64,000 nt of DNA from CAIKMD01 sp963803265 (GTDB lineage: Bacteria > Pseudomonadota > Alphaproteobacteria > ATCC43930 > CGMCC-115725): the NCBI GenBank assembly GCA_963803265.1, contig CAWDLZ010000013.1, forward strand, positions 62,001 to 126,000, in the 5' to 3' direction. Shown here piece after piece: positions 55,932 to 64,000 of this stretch. Every line of letters starts with the position of its first letter. Positions within the stretch are counted from its first letter, which is position 1. Made by a program: the position numbers and the translations under genes. The notes below the pieces were generated by a model, which was not told where the DNA came from, searched no databases, and saw nothing but the letters and a program-made list of their open reading frames with translations.

Positions 55932-56126
55932 TTACCCCTTCGGCTCGTAGCCCGGCGGCGGGACGGGCGGCGCGAACGGGTAGCGCTCCCCGTGGACGAC
56001 GTGGCTGACGGTTCCCTGGTTGAGTTCGAGCATGATGGCGACTTGCGTTTGCAGCAAGCGCTCGATTCCAACCAAGTACTTGATATAACAGGCTTTTTTG
56101 AACGTAAGCGGGTAATGGCCGCGCAT
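55932..56126 (-). CDS. Small helix-turn-helix protein
   Basis: A 64-residue protein. Residues 10-48 resemble an HTH of the sigma/Xre-like type in which AxIKYL...LLQTQVAIMLELNQGTVSHV gives helix, turn and recognition helix; the NQG-x-VS-x-V core is common in short phage or island proteins. The C-terminal part is proline-rich and probably unstructured. The ATG has AGGAGA about 9 bp upstream. It is divergent from nothing close; the wH-like gene lies upstream on the same strand. Likely a DNA-binding regulator of the acquired segment. Confidence 0.6.
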   Translation of the reverse strand: MRGHYPLTFKKACYIKYLVGIERLLQTQVAIMLELNQGTVSHVVHGERYPFAPPVPPPGYEPKG

Positions 56127-56330
56127 GGGCGGGGATTCTCCTATTGTTACAAACAGGTCCCCGGCCTTGAAATCAGGCCAAATCTATGCGAGATTACGCA
56201 AACGCAGAGGCTCGCAAGAGCGGCTGAATTCCTGACCGGGGGTTTAGTCCTAGCGATCCCGGATGGGCTGGACGGTGAACACGTCCGGCCCATCTGCGTT
56301 TTGAGATGGGCCATCCAGGCAGTTGGCTGC

Positions 56331-57027
56331 TTAGGTCATGCTCGCCTCCTCTGTTTCATCTTCGGCGATAGGCTGTGTCTCCCCGCGCGCCTCTTCGATG
56401 GTGGGGAGCGGCAGGCTGTGAGATTTCCGATATTCAATGAACCGCGAAAGAAGAAGGCCCCCTTCGCGGGTTAGCCGATATTTCACAGTTGAGCCGCCAA
56501 TGTGGCTGACGCTCACCTGTTCGACGATCCCGAGCCGCAAATCGCGGGTGATCTGCTCCCGAACTCGCTTATGCGGAAATCCAGTTTCGTGCGCGATTTC
56601 GATCATATCCACCGGCCCCTTCATATGGAGCAGCCGAAGCATGAAAAAGTGTTGCGGTCCCAACCGCGCCCGCTTGGGTCCTCCTTGGTTCTTGGGAACA
56701 AAAGAAATTGGAGGAAAAGCGAGAGGATACTGGGGGAAATAAAGCCTTCGGCACGGTGAGGTTATCCCACCGAGCCGTGTCTGCCGCCGCCGACAACGCA
56801 CCGTGGATTTCCCCCGCGACTAAAGGAAGATCGGCATACAGTTTTTCGACCGCAGCTATATGAACGCGCGCGGCCTCTATAGCAGCGTCTTCATCATTGC
56901 ACTCACCGATCGTCTTTTCGGCGTCTGCTCGTCGTGCCGTTGCTTTGGCCTGACGCCGATCAAGCGCCTCTTTGAGCCGCCGATGTTCGGCCAAAACGGC
57001 CGGCGAGAGCTTGGAAAGATCAACCAT
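56331..57027 (-). CDS. Winged-helix-like DNA-binding protein with N-terminal coiled coil, frameshifted
   Basis: The restored protein is about 231 residues. The N-terminal third is charged and helical (LSKLSPAVLAEHRRLKEALD). The C-terminal part resembles a MarR/ArsR-like winged helix (LRLLHMKGPVDMIEIAHETG and the wing around GGSTVKYRLTREGGLLL). The frame breaks in a C5 run at about 56737; removing one C joins VPKALFP to QYPLAFPPISFVP. The ATG at 57027 is chosen over a GTG at 57045. Composition is lower in GC than the window average. Not assigned to a named family. Confidence 0.55.
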
Positions 57028-57354
57028 AGGGCGGGACGGTACCACGAGATCGATTCACTAACAATGGCCTAGTGCGCCGGAAATTGAGAAAATATCAGGT
57101 ACGACGGCGTAGTAGTGGAGTTACTGGATTCCGCGCAGTAGTTCTTGATTTGTTCCTATGACACTTGGTGCGGGAAACAGCTACCAAATGCCGACTTGCG
57201 GCCTATTTTATGAGTACACCTCCTAGTCTCCCGTCGAATTGAGGCATGAAAGTATCGCCGCAATCCAAGCGAAGTCGCGCTTCGTAACTCGGCGTTTAAG
57301 CGACTTTCCGCTCGCCAGCGATCCGCCGAATGGTGAGGCGCTTTCCGCCGACGC
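57028..57354. other. Gene-free stretch, AT-richer, no recognised feature
   Basis: About 330 bp with stops in all frames and no convincing gene, RNA or terminator. It lies between the winged-helix-like gene and the glcF-like fragment and is probably part of the acquired segment's border. Confidence 0.5.
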
Positions 57355-57416
57355 CATGCATGTTGCGGCTTCGGAATTGCTCGACTGGGCAACCTGCGGG
57401 CCGGAGCCCGAGGCGC
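57355..57416 (+). pseudogene. Fragment of a glcF 3' end
   Basis: Encodes MHVAASELLDWATCGPEPEAL in a frame that matches the GlcF C-terminus (LHVAELLDWATGGPEP) with two extra residues. 31 of 35 core bases match glcF at 53278-53312. Nothing upstream resembles the rest of glcF. It ends against the convergent VTT-domain gene. Either a recombination remnant or an attachment-site copy. Confidence 0.6.
57374..57408 (+). repeat. Direct repeat copy 2 (glcF-like)
   Basis: 35 nt, same orientation as 53278-53312, with 31 identical positions. The distance between copies is about 4.1 kb. Confidence 0.6.
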
Positions 57417-58091
57417 TCACCGCTTCGCGTGAAGCCGCGGCACCAGAATAGACAAGCCGAGCGCGGCGGCGCCGATGAGGACGGGCACGATCCAGCGGGT
57501 ATCGCCCGCGGCGAAGCGGTCGCCCGCCGCGCCGAAGCTGACATAGGCCACGGTCATCGGCATTTGCCCCAAGAGCGAGCCGAGGACGTAATCGGCGAGG
57601 GATAGCTGGGTGAGGCCGAGCGCGTAATTGGCCAAGCTGTGCGGCACGAGCGGGATCAATCGCAGCATCGTCACGGCGCGCCAGCCGCCGGCTTCGGCGC
57701 GCAGCAGCAGCGGCCCAAAGCGCGGCATGCTCTCGAGGTCGACGAGCCCGCTGTTGACGTAGCGCGCGACGAGAAAACCCGCGACCGCGCCCAGGACGCT
57801 GCCCAGCGTCGCCCAAACGAGACCCCACTCCGGACCGAAAGCCGCGCCGGCGACGAGGCCCAGGATCGTGCGCGGCAAGAACAACAGGCTCGCGATCACA
57901 TGCGCGGCCAGGTAAACGAGCGGTGCCGCCGGAAAGCGGGCGATGGCGGCGGTGATCGAGGCCGGGTCGAGCGCGCCGCGATCGAGCCACGCCGCCGCGA
58001 GACCGCCGGCGAGCGCGGCTACCACCAGCGCGCGGCCGGCGTTGCGAAGGCCGCGGAGCAGCGTCGGCTCGCGACTGTCGGACAAGCTCAT
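57417..58091 (-). CDS. VTT/TVP38-type (DedA-like) membrane protein
   Basis: A 224-residue inner-membrane protein with about five hydrophobic segments. The VTT signature lies in LPRTILGLVAGAAFGPEWGL and SVLGAVAGFLVARYVNSG, and the conserved RLIPLVPHSLANYALGLT loop follows near residue 145. Family members are thought to move lipids between membrane leaflets. Its ATG overlaps the stop of the glycosyltransferase gene (ATGA), so they are co-expressed, possibly for polyprenyl-phosphate sugar handling. Confidence 0.88.
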   Translation of the reverse strand: MSLSDSREPTLLRGLRNAGRALVVAALAGGLAAAWLDRGALDPASITAAIARFPAAPLVYLAAHVIASLLFLPRTILGLVAGAAFGPEWGLVWATLGSVLGAVAGFLVARYVNSGLVDLESMPRFGPLLLRAEAGGWRAVTMLRLIPLVPHSLANYALGLTQLSLADYVLGSLLGQMPMTVAYVSFGAAGDRFAAGDTRWIVPVLIGAAALGLSILVPRLHAKR

Positions 58092-58855
58092 GCCTCGGTG
58101 CCCGTCGCGGGCTCGCGCCGCCGCGCCGCGCTGCCTGCCGCGGCGGCGAGGATGACGGGGTTCTTGGCGCGCCGTTGCAGCCACATCACGCCGAACAGAT
58201 CGACGATGCCGACCCACAGCCGGTCGAACAATCCATAGTTCGAGACTCCGCGCCGGCGCGGGCGATGGTTCACCGGCACCGATTCCACCCTTCCGCCTTG
58301 GCGCAGCACCAGGGCCGGCAGGAAGCGGTGGTTGTGATCGAAGAACGGCAGGGCGAGATAAAGATCGCGGCGCATCAGCTTCAATCCGCAGCCGGTATCG
58401 GGCGAGCGGTCCTTGAGCAGCCATCCGCGCACGGCGTTGGCGATACGCGAGGATGCCCGCTTCAGCGCGGTGTCGCGGCGCTTCGTCCGGTAGCCCGCGA
58501 CTAAAAGGAGATCGTCGGCCGTCGCCGCGCGGGCGATATCCCAGAGGCGAGGGATGTCGGCCGGGTCGTTCTGGCCGTCGGCGTCGAGGGTCGCGATCCA
58601 GCTTCCCCGCGCCGCCGCGACGCCGCTGCGGATCGCCGCGCTTTGGCCATAGCTCGCCGCGTGCCGCACCAGCCGCAAGCAGGGCAGGTCGGCCATCGCC
58701 GCTGCGACCGCTTCGGCCGTGCCGTCGCTGCTGCCGTCGTCGATATAGACGATTTCGTAATGTAGTCGTCCATCGAGCGCGGCGCGGATTTCCGCGATGA
58801 GCGGCGGGACGTTCGGCGCCTCGTTGCGCGCGGGGATGACGATCGAAAGGTCCAT
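58088..58855 (-). CDS. Glycosyltransferase family 2 (dolichyl/undecaprenyl-phosphate sugar transferase-like)
   Basis: A 255-residue GT-A enzyme. It begins MDLSIVIPARNEAPNV and has YIDDGSSDGTAEA (nucleotide binding), TLDADGQNDPADI (metal-binding acidic site) and DTGCGLKLMRRDLY, all typical of DPM1/ArnC-like transferases. No C-terminal membrane helices are present, so it probably makes a lipid-linked sugar at the membrane surface. It is the first gene of a two-gene unit with the VTT protein. Confidence 0.9.
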   Translation of the reverse strand: MDLSIVIPARNEAPNVPPLIAEIRAALDGRLHYEIVYIDDGSSDGTAEAVAAAMADLPCLRLVRHAASYGQSAAIRSGVAAARGSWIATLDADGQNDPADIPRLWDIARAATADDLLLVAGYRTKRRDTALKRASSRIANAVRGWLLKDRSPDTGCGLKLMRRDLYLALPFFDHNHRFLPALVLRQGGRVESVPVNHRPRRRGVSNYGLFDRLWVGIVDLFGVMWLQRRAKNPVILAAAAGSAARRREPATGTEA

Positions 58856-59080
58856 GGCTAAGGTAAATGTGGGGCGGCAACGCGGTCTAGCACATTTTTT
58901 GGGGCCGCGCCCAAGCTAATGCTCGACCATATGAAAAACCGCGGCGGTTGGCGGCGCACCATTTCCGGCATATACTTTTCCCATGCGAGGCTGGCTCTGC
59001 GCACACCAACTCGGCTTAAGCAGGAAATCGACGGCCATTCGAGCTAAGATGTCGCTTCGCTTGGGGGAAGGGGGTGTCCC

Positions 59081-60119
59081 ATGTTTTTGCGCAATTGCTG
59101 GTACGTCGCGGCTTACAGCGGCGAGGTCGCGCAGGAGCCGCTGGCGCGCACGCTGCTCGGCGAGCCGGTGCTGCTCTATCGCACCGGGGCCGGCAAGCCC
59201 GTCGCGCTCGAGGACCGGTGCTGCCACCGCAATCTTCCCTTGTCGATGGGCAAGCGCGAGGGCGACGCGATCCGCTGCGGCTATCACGGCCTCAAATTCG
59301 ATGCTCGCGGCGCTTGCGTCGAAATCCCCGGCCAGAAGGAAATTCCGCCGGACGCCAGGGTGAAAGCCTTTCCGCTCGTCGAGCGATGGAACTTCGTGTG
59401 GATCTGGATGGGCGACCCGAAGAAGGTCGATGACGCTCTGCTGCCGGATTGGCGCTGCCTCGACGATCCGAAGCTCACCAACATCCTCGGCAACGGCGGC
59501 AAGCCGCTGCCGATGAAATGCAATTGGGAGCTGCAACAACGACAATCTGCTCGACCTGACGCATGTGGTCTATGTCCACGCCGATACGCTCGGCGGCGCC
59601 GGTCTCGACCGCTTTCCGATCACGACCGAGCGGCTCGATCGCGCCGTGCGCATGATGCGCTGGTGCACCAAGGTAACGCCGCCGCCGCTCTTGGCGCGGC
59701 TCGCCGGATTCAACGTCGAGACCGTCGACCGCTGGCAGGCGACGCTGTGCGAAATTCCCGCCCATTGCACCATCGACGCGGGGTTCGCGGCCGCGGGCGA
59801 GATCGCCCGCGACGGCGACTGGGATCGCGGCGTGCGCCTGCGCGCTCTGATCACGGCGACACCTGAAACCGAAACCACCTCGTTCATGTTCTACCAGCAA
59901 TCGCGCAACTTCGCGGTCGGCGACGAAGACGTGAGCCGGCGCTTCATCGGCCATATTCGCGACGTCTTCCTCGACGATGTCCGGGTCATGGAGGGCCAGC
60001 AGCGGATCAATTCCGCGATGCCCGACGCGCCCCGGATCGAGATCCGGGTCGACGCGCCGGTGCTTGCGATGCGGCGGCTGGTCGAGCAGTTTGCCGCCGG
60101 GGAAAGCCGCGCTGGCTGA
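59081..60119 (+). CDS. Rieske oxygenase, vanillate O-demethylase VanA-like, frameshifted
   Basis: An aromatic ring dioxygenase or demethylase subunit of about 345 residues. It starts MFLRNCWYVAAYSGEV, typical of VanA. The Rieske motif is complete: C-x-H in CCHRNLP and C-x2-H in CGYHGL. The mononuclear iron site reads DNLLDLTHVVYVH. The frame breaks at about 59535: CTGCAACAACGAC has one extra base relative to LQNDNLLDL. The stop at 60119 is provisional, since another frame stays open to 60210. No VanB-type reductase is adjacent. It is divergent from the glycosyltransferase gene. Confidence 0.85.
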
Positions 60120-60299
60120 ATTCCTCGCGGCCGCCGAGAGCTGGCCGGGAAAAGCCAAGCCCTTGTTTTACCACGATAAATCGGCTTTGTTTGGTAGTTT
60201 TAACGTTTGACGGCGGGACGTGCCGCGCCCCGTCGGCCAACGCGATGCCACGCCTCAGATGGGACCGCCGCGCCGCCGAATCAAGCGCGTTCCCGCGCG

Positions 60300-61721
60300 C
60301 TAACTCTCGATCCAGGCGATGCGCAAAACATTGGTGGCGCCGGGCGTGCCGAACGGGACGCCGGCGGTCACGACGACGCGTTGGCCCTTGTTGGCGAAGC
60401 CCTCGCGCTGCGCGGCGCGGGTCGCGTGCACCACCATCTCGGTGAAGTTGCGGACGTCGTGGGTGTGGACGCAATGGAGACCCCAGGCGAGGGCCAATCG
60501 CCGTGCCGTGCGCAGGTTGGAGGTCAGGGCGAGGATCGGCACGTCCGGGCGCTCGCGCGCCATGCGCAGCGCGGTCGCTCCCGAGGTGGTATAGGCCAGG
60601 ATCGCCGCCGCGCCGATGGTGTGCGCGACCTGGCTCGCCGCGGCGGTGATCGCATCGGCCGGGCTGTGACCGGAAGCGACGAGCGACGCGCTGCGCAGGC
60701 CGGGGAAATAGATCGGATCGATCTGCACGCGGCGGATGATGCGGTCCATCATCTTCACCGCTTCGACCGGATAGGCGCCCGCCGCGGTCTCGGCGGACAG
60801 CATCACGGCATCGGCGCCTTCGTAGACCGCGTTGGCCACGTCCGAGGCTTCGGCGCGGGTCGGAACCGCATTGCGGACCATGGATTCGAGCATCTGGGTC
60901 GCGACGACGACCGGTTTTCCCGCTATGCGGCACGCTTGAATGATCTCGCGCTGCACTGGCGGGACATCCTCGGGTGGCATCTCGACGCCGAGATCGCCGC
61001 GCGCGACCATCACTGCCTCGCTGAGCTCGACGATCTCGTGGAGGTGTGTGATCGCTGCCGGCTTTTCCAGCTTCACCAGCACGGCGGCACGGCCGGCGAT
61101 GACCTTCCGCGCCTCGGCCACGTCCTCGGGGCGTTGCACGAAGGACAGCGCGATCCAGTCGACCCCCATGTCGAGCGCATAGGCGAGGTCCGCGCGGTCC
61201 TTCCGCGTGAAGGGGCTGACCGGGAGCAGCACGTTCGGCACGTTCACCCCTTTGTGGTCGGAGAGCTCGCCGCCGGTCATCACCCGGGTTTCGGCGAAAT
61301 TGTCTCCGCAGCTTTCGACCTTGAGGCGAATATTGCCGTCGTCGAGCAGCAACTCGGTGCCGGGCTGGAGCGCGGCGAAAACTTCCGGGTGGGGAAGCGG
61401 AGCGCGCTTGGCGTTGCCGGGCTTGGCGTCGAGGTCGAGGCGGAAGATTTCGCCAGCGACGAGCTTGGCCTTCTTGTCGGCGAAGGCGCCGACGCGCAGT
61501 TTTGGCCCTTGCAGGTCTGCCATGATGCCGATCGGCCGCTTAACGCTCTTTTCCAGGGCGCGAATCATGTCGCAGACCGCGCGGTGCTCCTCCTGCTTGC
61601 CATGGCTGAAATTAAGGCGGAAGACGTCGACCCCGGCGGCGAACAGAGCCGTGATCGTATCCTCCGTGTTGCTGGCGGGCCCGATCGTGGCAACGATTTT
61701 CGCGCTGCGTTGGCGTCGCAT
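60300..61721 (-). CDS. pyk: Pyruvate kinase
   Basis: A 473-residue glycolytic enzyme that makes ATP and pyruvate from phosphoenolpyruvate and ADP. Conserved elements are AKIVATIGPASN, FRLNFSHG, MADLQGPKLRVG, the active-site VARGDLGVEMP, ATQMLESM and AVMLSAETAAGAYPVE. The frame is intact. It lies 9 bp after the glycerate kinase gene on the same strand, so glycerate enters lower glycolysis through one operon. This fits with the glycolate oxidase genes further left, linking C2 oxidation to central metabolism. Confidence 0.95.
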   Translation of the reverse strand: MRRQRSAKIVATIGPASNTEDTITALFAAGVDVFRLNFSHGKQEEHRAVCDMIRALEKSVKRPIGIMADLQGPKLRVGAFADKKAKLVAGEIFRLDLDAKPGNAKRAPLPHPEVFAALQPGTELLLDDGNIRLKVESCGDNFAETRVMTGGELSDHKGVNVPNVLLPVSPFTRKDRADLAYALDMGVDWIALSFVQRPEDVAEARKVIAGRAAVLVKLEKPAAITHLHEIVELSEAVMVARGDLGVEMPPEDVPPVQREIIQACRIAGKPVVVATQMLESMVRNAVPTRAEASDVANAVYEGADAVMLSAETAAGAYPVEAVKMMDRIIRRVQIDPIYFPGLRSASLVASGHSPADAITAAASQVAHTIGAAAILAYTTSGATALRMARERPDVPILALTSNLRTARRLALAWGLHCVHTHDVRNFTEMVVHATRAAQREGFANKGQRVVVTAGVPFGTPGATNVLRIAWIES

Positions 61722-61730
61722 GTCGATCCC

Positions 61731-63026
61731 TCAACTTCGGCTCATTACAAGTATCGCACGAAAGTCGTTCACATTGGTGAAGGTCGGGCCGGTCACCAAC
61801 AGATCGCCCATCGCGGCGAAGGCACCCCAGGCATCGTTATCGGCGAGGCGCGCGGCGAGATCGAGCCCCTGCGCCCGCGCGCGCGCAAGCGTGTCGGGAC
61901 CGATCAGTGCCCCGGCATTGTCCTCGGTGCCGTCGATCCCGTCGGTATCGGCGGCCAGCGCATAGATCGCCTCGCGGCCATCGAGGGCGAGAGCCAGCGC
62001 CAGCAGGAACTCGGTGTTGCGCCCGCCTCGGCCGGTGCCGCGCACCGTGACCGTGGTCTCGCCGCCCGACAACAGAACGCAGGGTAGCGGCAGCGGCGTG
62101 CCGCCGGCGAGCGGCCGGCCCGAAGCGGCTTGCCGCGCCAGCGCGGCCTGGACGATCGCGACCTCGCGCGCCTCGCCCTCGATCGCATCGCCGAGGACAA
62201 GCGGCGCGACGCCGGCTGCGCGCGCGGCGGCGGCGGCGGCGGCGAGCGCGGCGGCGGGTGTCGCGATCAACCGATAGCGCGCGCGCGCAAGGCGCGGATC
62301 GCCGGGCTTGATCGTCTCGTCGGCTTCATCGCGAAGGCGCGCGGCCACGCGCGGCGGCGGATCGAGGCCGTATTTGGTGAAAATGCCGCGTGCCTCGGCG
62401 AAGGTCGAGGGATCGGCTACGGTCGGTCCCGAGCCGATGACGGCCGGATCGTCGCCCGGCACGTCCGAGATCGCGAAGGTCTCGATCGGCGCCGGCGCCG
62501 CGGCGGCCGCGAGCCTGCCGCCCTTGATCGCCGAGAGGTGCTTGCGCACGCAATTGATCTCGGCGATCGTGGCGCCCGAGCGCAGCAGCTCGCGCGTGAC
62601 ATCCTGCTTGTCGGCGAGCGTTACCCCGGCGGCGGGCAGGGCGAGCAGCGCCGACGCGCCGCCCGAGACGAGACAAATCACCAGATCTTCGGCGGTCAGA
62701 CCGTGCATCAGGCCCAGGATACGCTCGGCTGCCTTTTGCCCGGCCGCATCGGGCAGGGGATGGGCGGCTTCTACTACTTCGATGCGAAGGCAGGGCACGG
62801 CGTGGCCGTAGCGCGTGACGACGAGGCCCGACAGCGCGCCCGGCCAATGATCCTCGACCGCTTTGGCCATCTTTGCCGCGGCCTTGCCCGCGCCGACGAC
62901 GATGGTGCGGCCCGAGGGCTGCGGCGGCAGCACGGGCGGCAAGGTCTTCGCCGGATCGGCGGCGGCGCGCGCCGCGTCGAAAAGACGGCGCAAGAACGCC
63001 CTCGGCTGGCCGGAAAATGCCACCAT
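61731..63026 (-). CDS. Glycerate 2-kinase (MOFRL family; GckA/TtuD-like)
   Basis: A 431-residue kinase that phosphorylates D-glycerate to 2-phosphoglycerate; relatives are often misnamed hydroxypyruvate reductase. Landmarks are VVGAGKAAAKMAKAVE, VSGGASALLALPAAG, LSGGETTVTVRG and ALAADTDGIDGTEDNAGA, the last two in the C-terminal MOFRL domain. The ATG at 63026 starts MVAFSGQPRAFLRRLFDAAR, the normal N-terminus; the upstream open extension runs into the divergent gene. It is the first gene of the gckA-pyk unit. Confidence 0.9.
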   Translation of the reverse strand: MVAFSGQPRAFLRRLFDAARAAADPAKTLPPVLPPQPSGRTIVVGAGKAAAKMAKAVEDHWPGALSGLVVTRYGHAVPCLRIEVVEAAHPLPDAAGQKAAERILGLMHGLTAEDLVICLVSGGASALLALPAAGVTLADKQDVTRELLRSGATIAEINCVRKHLSAIKGGRLAAAAAPAPIETFAISDVPGDDPAVIGSGPTVADPSTFAEARGIFTKYGLDPPPRVAARLRDEADETIKPGDPRLARARYRLIATPAAALAAAAAAARAAGVAPLVLGDAIEGEAREVAIVQAALARQAASGRPLAGGTPLPLPCVLLSGGETTVTVRGTGRGGRNTEFLLALALALDGREAIYALAADTDGIDGTEDNAGALIGPDTLARARAQGLDLAARLADNDAWGAFAAMGDLLVTGPTFTNVNDFRAILVMSRS

Positions 63027-63060
63027 CAACCATCGCCTTATCGCAGCCCGGCAGGATAGG

Positions 63061-63903
63061 ATGGCGGCTTGCCCTGTCACAACCTCGGCCAAGCCGATGT
63101 CCGACGCCGCTCTACTTGCCGAGGCCGATCCCGCAGTGGTCGAATGGTGTCATGCGCTAGGCCGGGCGCCGGCGCTGCTGACCTGCGACCACGCTAGCCG
63201 CCTGGTGCCGCCGGCGCTCGCCAATCTTGGGCTCGAGGCCCAATTCCTCGCCCGGCATATCGGCTGGGACATCGGCGCGGCCGCGGTAACAAGGCGCCTC
63301 GCGCCGCTGCTCGACGCGCCAGCCATTCTCGCCGGATATTCGCGGCTTGTCATCGATTGCAACCGCGATCCCGGCGACGCCAGCTCGATCGCGACGACGA
63401 GCGATGGCGTCGCCATTCCCGGCAATGCCGGCTTGAGCGAGGCGGCGCGGCGAGCGCGGCGCGAGGCGATCTTCGAGCCCTATCACGCGGCGATCGAGCG
63501 TTGGATCGCTTCGGCCGCGGCAAGCGGCGTTGCGCCGGCGGTGATCTCGATCCACAGCTTCACGCCCGAGATGAAAGGCGTGGCGCGGCCCTGGCATGTT
63601 GGCGTGCTGTGGGACGAGGATGGCCGCATCGCCCTGCCGCTGCTTGCCGCCCTGCGCGCCGAGCCAGGCCTCGTGGTCGGCGATAACCAGCCCTATTCGG
63701 CGCGCGAGCCCGTGGGCTACACCCAGCGCCACCATGCCCATGCGCGCGGGCTTCCCCATGTCGCGATCGAGCTGCGGCAGGATCTCGTGGCCGAGACGCC
63801 GGGGGCGGTCGAATGGGCCGAGCGCCTGGCGCGGGCGCTCCAGCCCATCCTTGCCGGCGACCAGCTTGATGTGGCAATAGCGGCCCCGTCACCCCACTCT
63901 TAA
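63061..63903 (+). CDS. N-formylglutamate amidohydrolase family protein
   Basis: A 280-residue zinc hydrolase related to the one at 43.2-44.1 kb but clearly distinct. Motifs are LLTCDHASRLVPP, VIDCNRDPGD and ISIHSFTPEMKG, which carry the metal-binding and catalytic residues. Alphaproteobacterial genomes commonly place this gene beside a DUF1244 gene and pyruvate kinase, as here. The start at 63061 is tentative (an ATG at 63097 is the alternative). Its divergent spacing from the glycerate kinase gene is only 34 bp. Confidence 0.87.
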   Translation: MAACPVTTSAKPMSDAALLAEADPAVVEWCHALGRAPALLTCDHASRLVPPALANLGLEAQFLARHIGWDIGAAAVTRRLAPLLDAPAILAGYSRLVIDCNRDPGDASSIATTSDGVAIPGNAGLSEAARRARREAIFEPYHAAIERWIASAAASGVAPAVISIHSFTPEMKGVARPWHVGVLWDEDGRIALPLLAALRAEPGLVVGDNQPYSAREPVGYTQRHHAHARGLPHVAIELRQDLVAETPGAVEWAERLARALQPILAGDQLDVAIAAPSPHS

Positions 63904-63935
63904 AAGATCACGCCTCCACCCGAGGGAGATGACAG

Positions 63936-64000
63936 ATGGACCAAAAGATCGACGACCAGACCCGTACCGAGCTCGAAGCTGCGACGTTTCGCAGGCTCGT
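63936..64000 (+). CDS. DUF1244 family protein, 5' end only
   Basis: Only the first 21 codons are inside the window: MDQKIDDQTRTELEAATF and on. The TRTELEAATFRRL stretch is the recognisable N-terminus of the small alphaproteobacterial DUF1244 family. GAGGGAG lies 8-12 bp upstream of the ATG. It follows the amidohydrolase gene by 32 bp, the usual gene order. Function unknown. Confidence 0.7.
   Translation, partial: MDQKIDDQTRTELEAATFRRL

Noticed and set aside
56258..56297. Hairpin GATGGGC...GCCCATC as a terminator of the winged-helix-like gene
   Set aside because: The stem is good but no T-run follows on the minus strand; it could be any structure or chance.
1..64000. CRISPR arrays, rRNA genes, replication origins
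   Set aside because: No regularly spaced repeats, no rRNA segments and no origin-like clusters were seen.

Overview
This is GC-rich DNA (roughly two-thirds G+C by eye) from an alphaproteobacterium, probably Rhodospirillales-like. The markers are a cpdR gene, an alphaproteobacterial-type bL36 gene, and the grouping of pyruvate kinase, glycerate kinase, an N-formylglutamate amidohydrolase-family gene and a DUF1244 gene. Coding density is high and most genes lie in short operons with ATGA or TGATG overlaps.

Region 1 (1-42.4 kb) is a catabolic and uptake region. It begins with the 3' end of a LigB-type extradiol dioxygenase. A minus-strand unit livH-livM-livK-Rieske oxygenase follows, then a UbiD-type decarboxylase, a tandem pair of livK-like genes, an ankyrin-repeat protein and an IS1380-family insertion sequence. 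Next come an iron/polyamine-type binding protein and a complete livHMGF transporter downstream of an HsaA-like monooxygenase and an amidohydrolase. A VOC dioxygenase-like gene with a second HsaA-like gene is divergent from these. Further right are a salicylate-hydroxylase-like FAD monooxygenase, a cyclase-family hydrolase, a CapA-like plus luciferase-like pair, a hyuA-hyuB-prpD-like operon, two M24-fold proteins, an FAD reductase, a second amidohydrolase, and an operon of 2-hydroxyacid dehydrogenase, NMT1-type binding protein, TfdB-like monooxygenase and LivK. The enzyme set suggests uptake and degradation of aromatic or heteroaromatic carboxylates, but the substrate cannot be read from the sequence. 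No transcriptional regulator gene is visible in these 42 kb.

Region 2 (42.4-53.4 kb) is mostly core functions: an unannotated small RNA gene that resembles the alpha-r8/MmgR family, a GNAT acetyltransferase, an N-formylglutamate amidohydrolase, cpdR, tRNA-Val(GAC), an AlaC-type aminotransferase, a methyltransferase, a TfdB-like monooxygenase, rpmJ and the glycolate oxidase genes glcDEF.

Region 3 (53.4-57.4 kb) is bounded by a direct repeat of the glcF 3' end. It holds a FMN-dependent hydroxyacid oxidase and several lower-GC genes: a membrane coiled-coil protein, a tiny HTH protein and a winged-helix-like protein. It looks acquired. Region 4 (57.4-64 kb) has a VTT/DedA-like membrane protein with a GT2 glycosyltransferase, a VanA-like Rieske oxygenase, pyruvate kinase, glycerate kinase, a second N-formylglutamate amidohydrolase-like gene and the start of a DUF1244 gene.

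Sixteen genes are split by frameshifts and one by an in-frame TAG. Thirteen of the sixteen shifts are of the single-base-insertion class. That bias, and the good conservation on both sides of each break, suggest sequencing or assembly error more than gene decay. Such genes are annotated here over their full restored extent.
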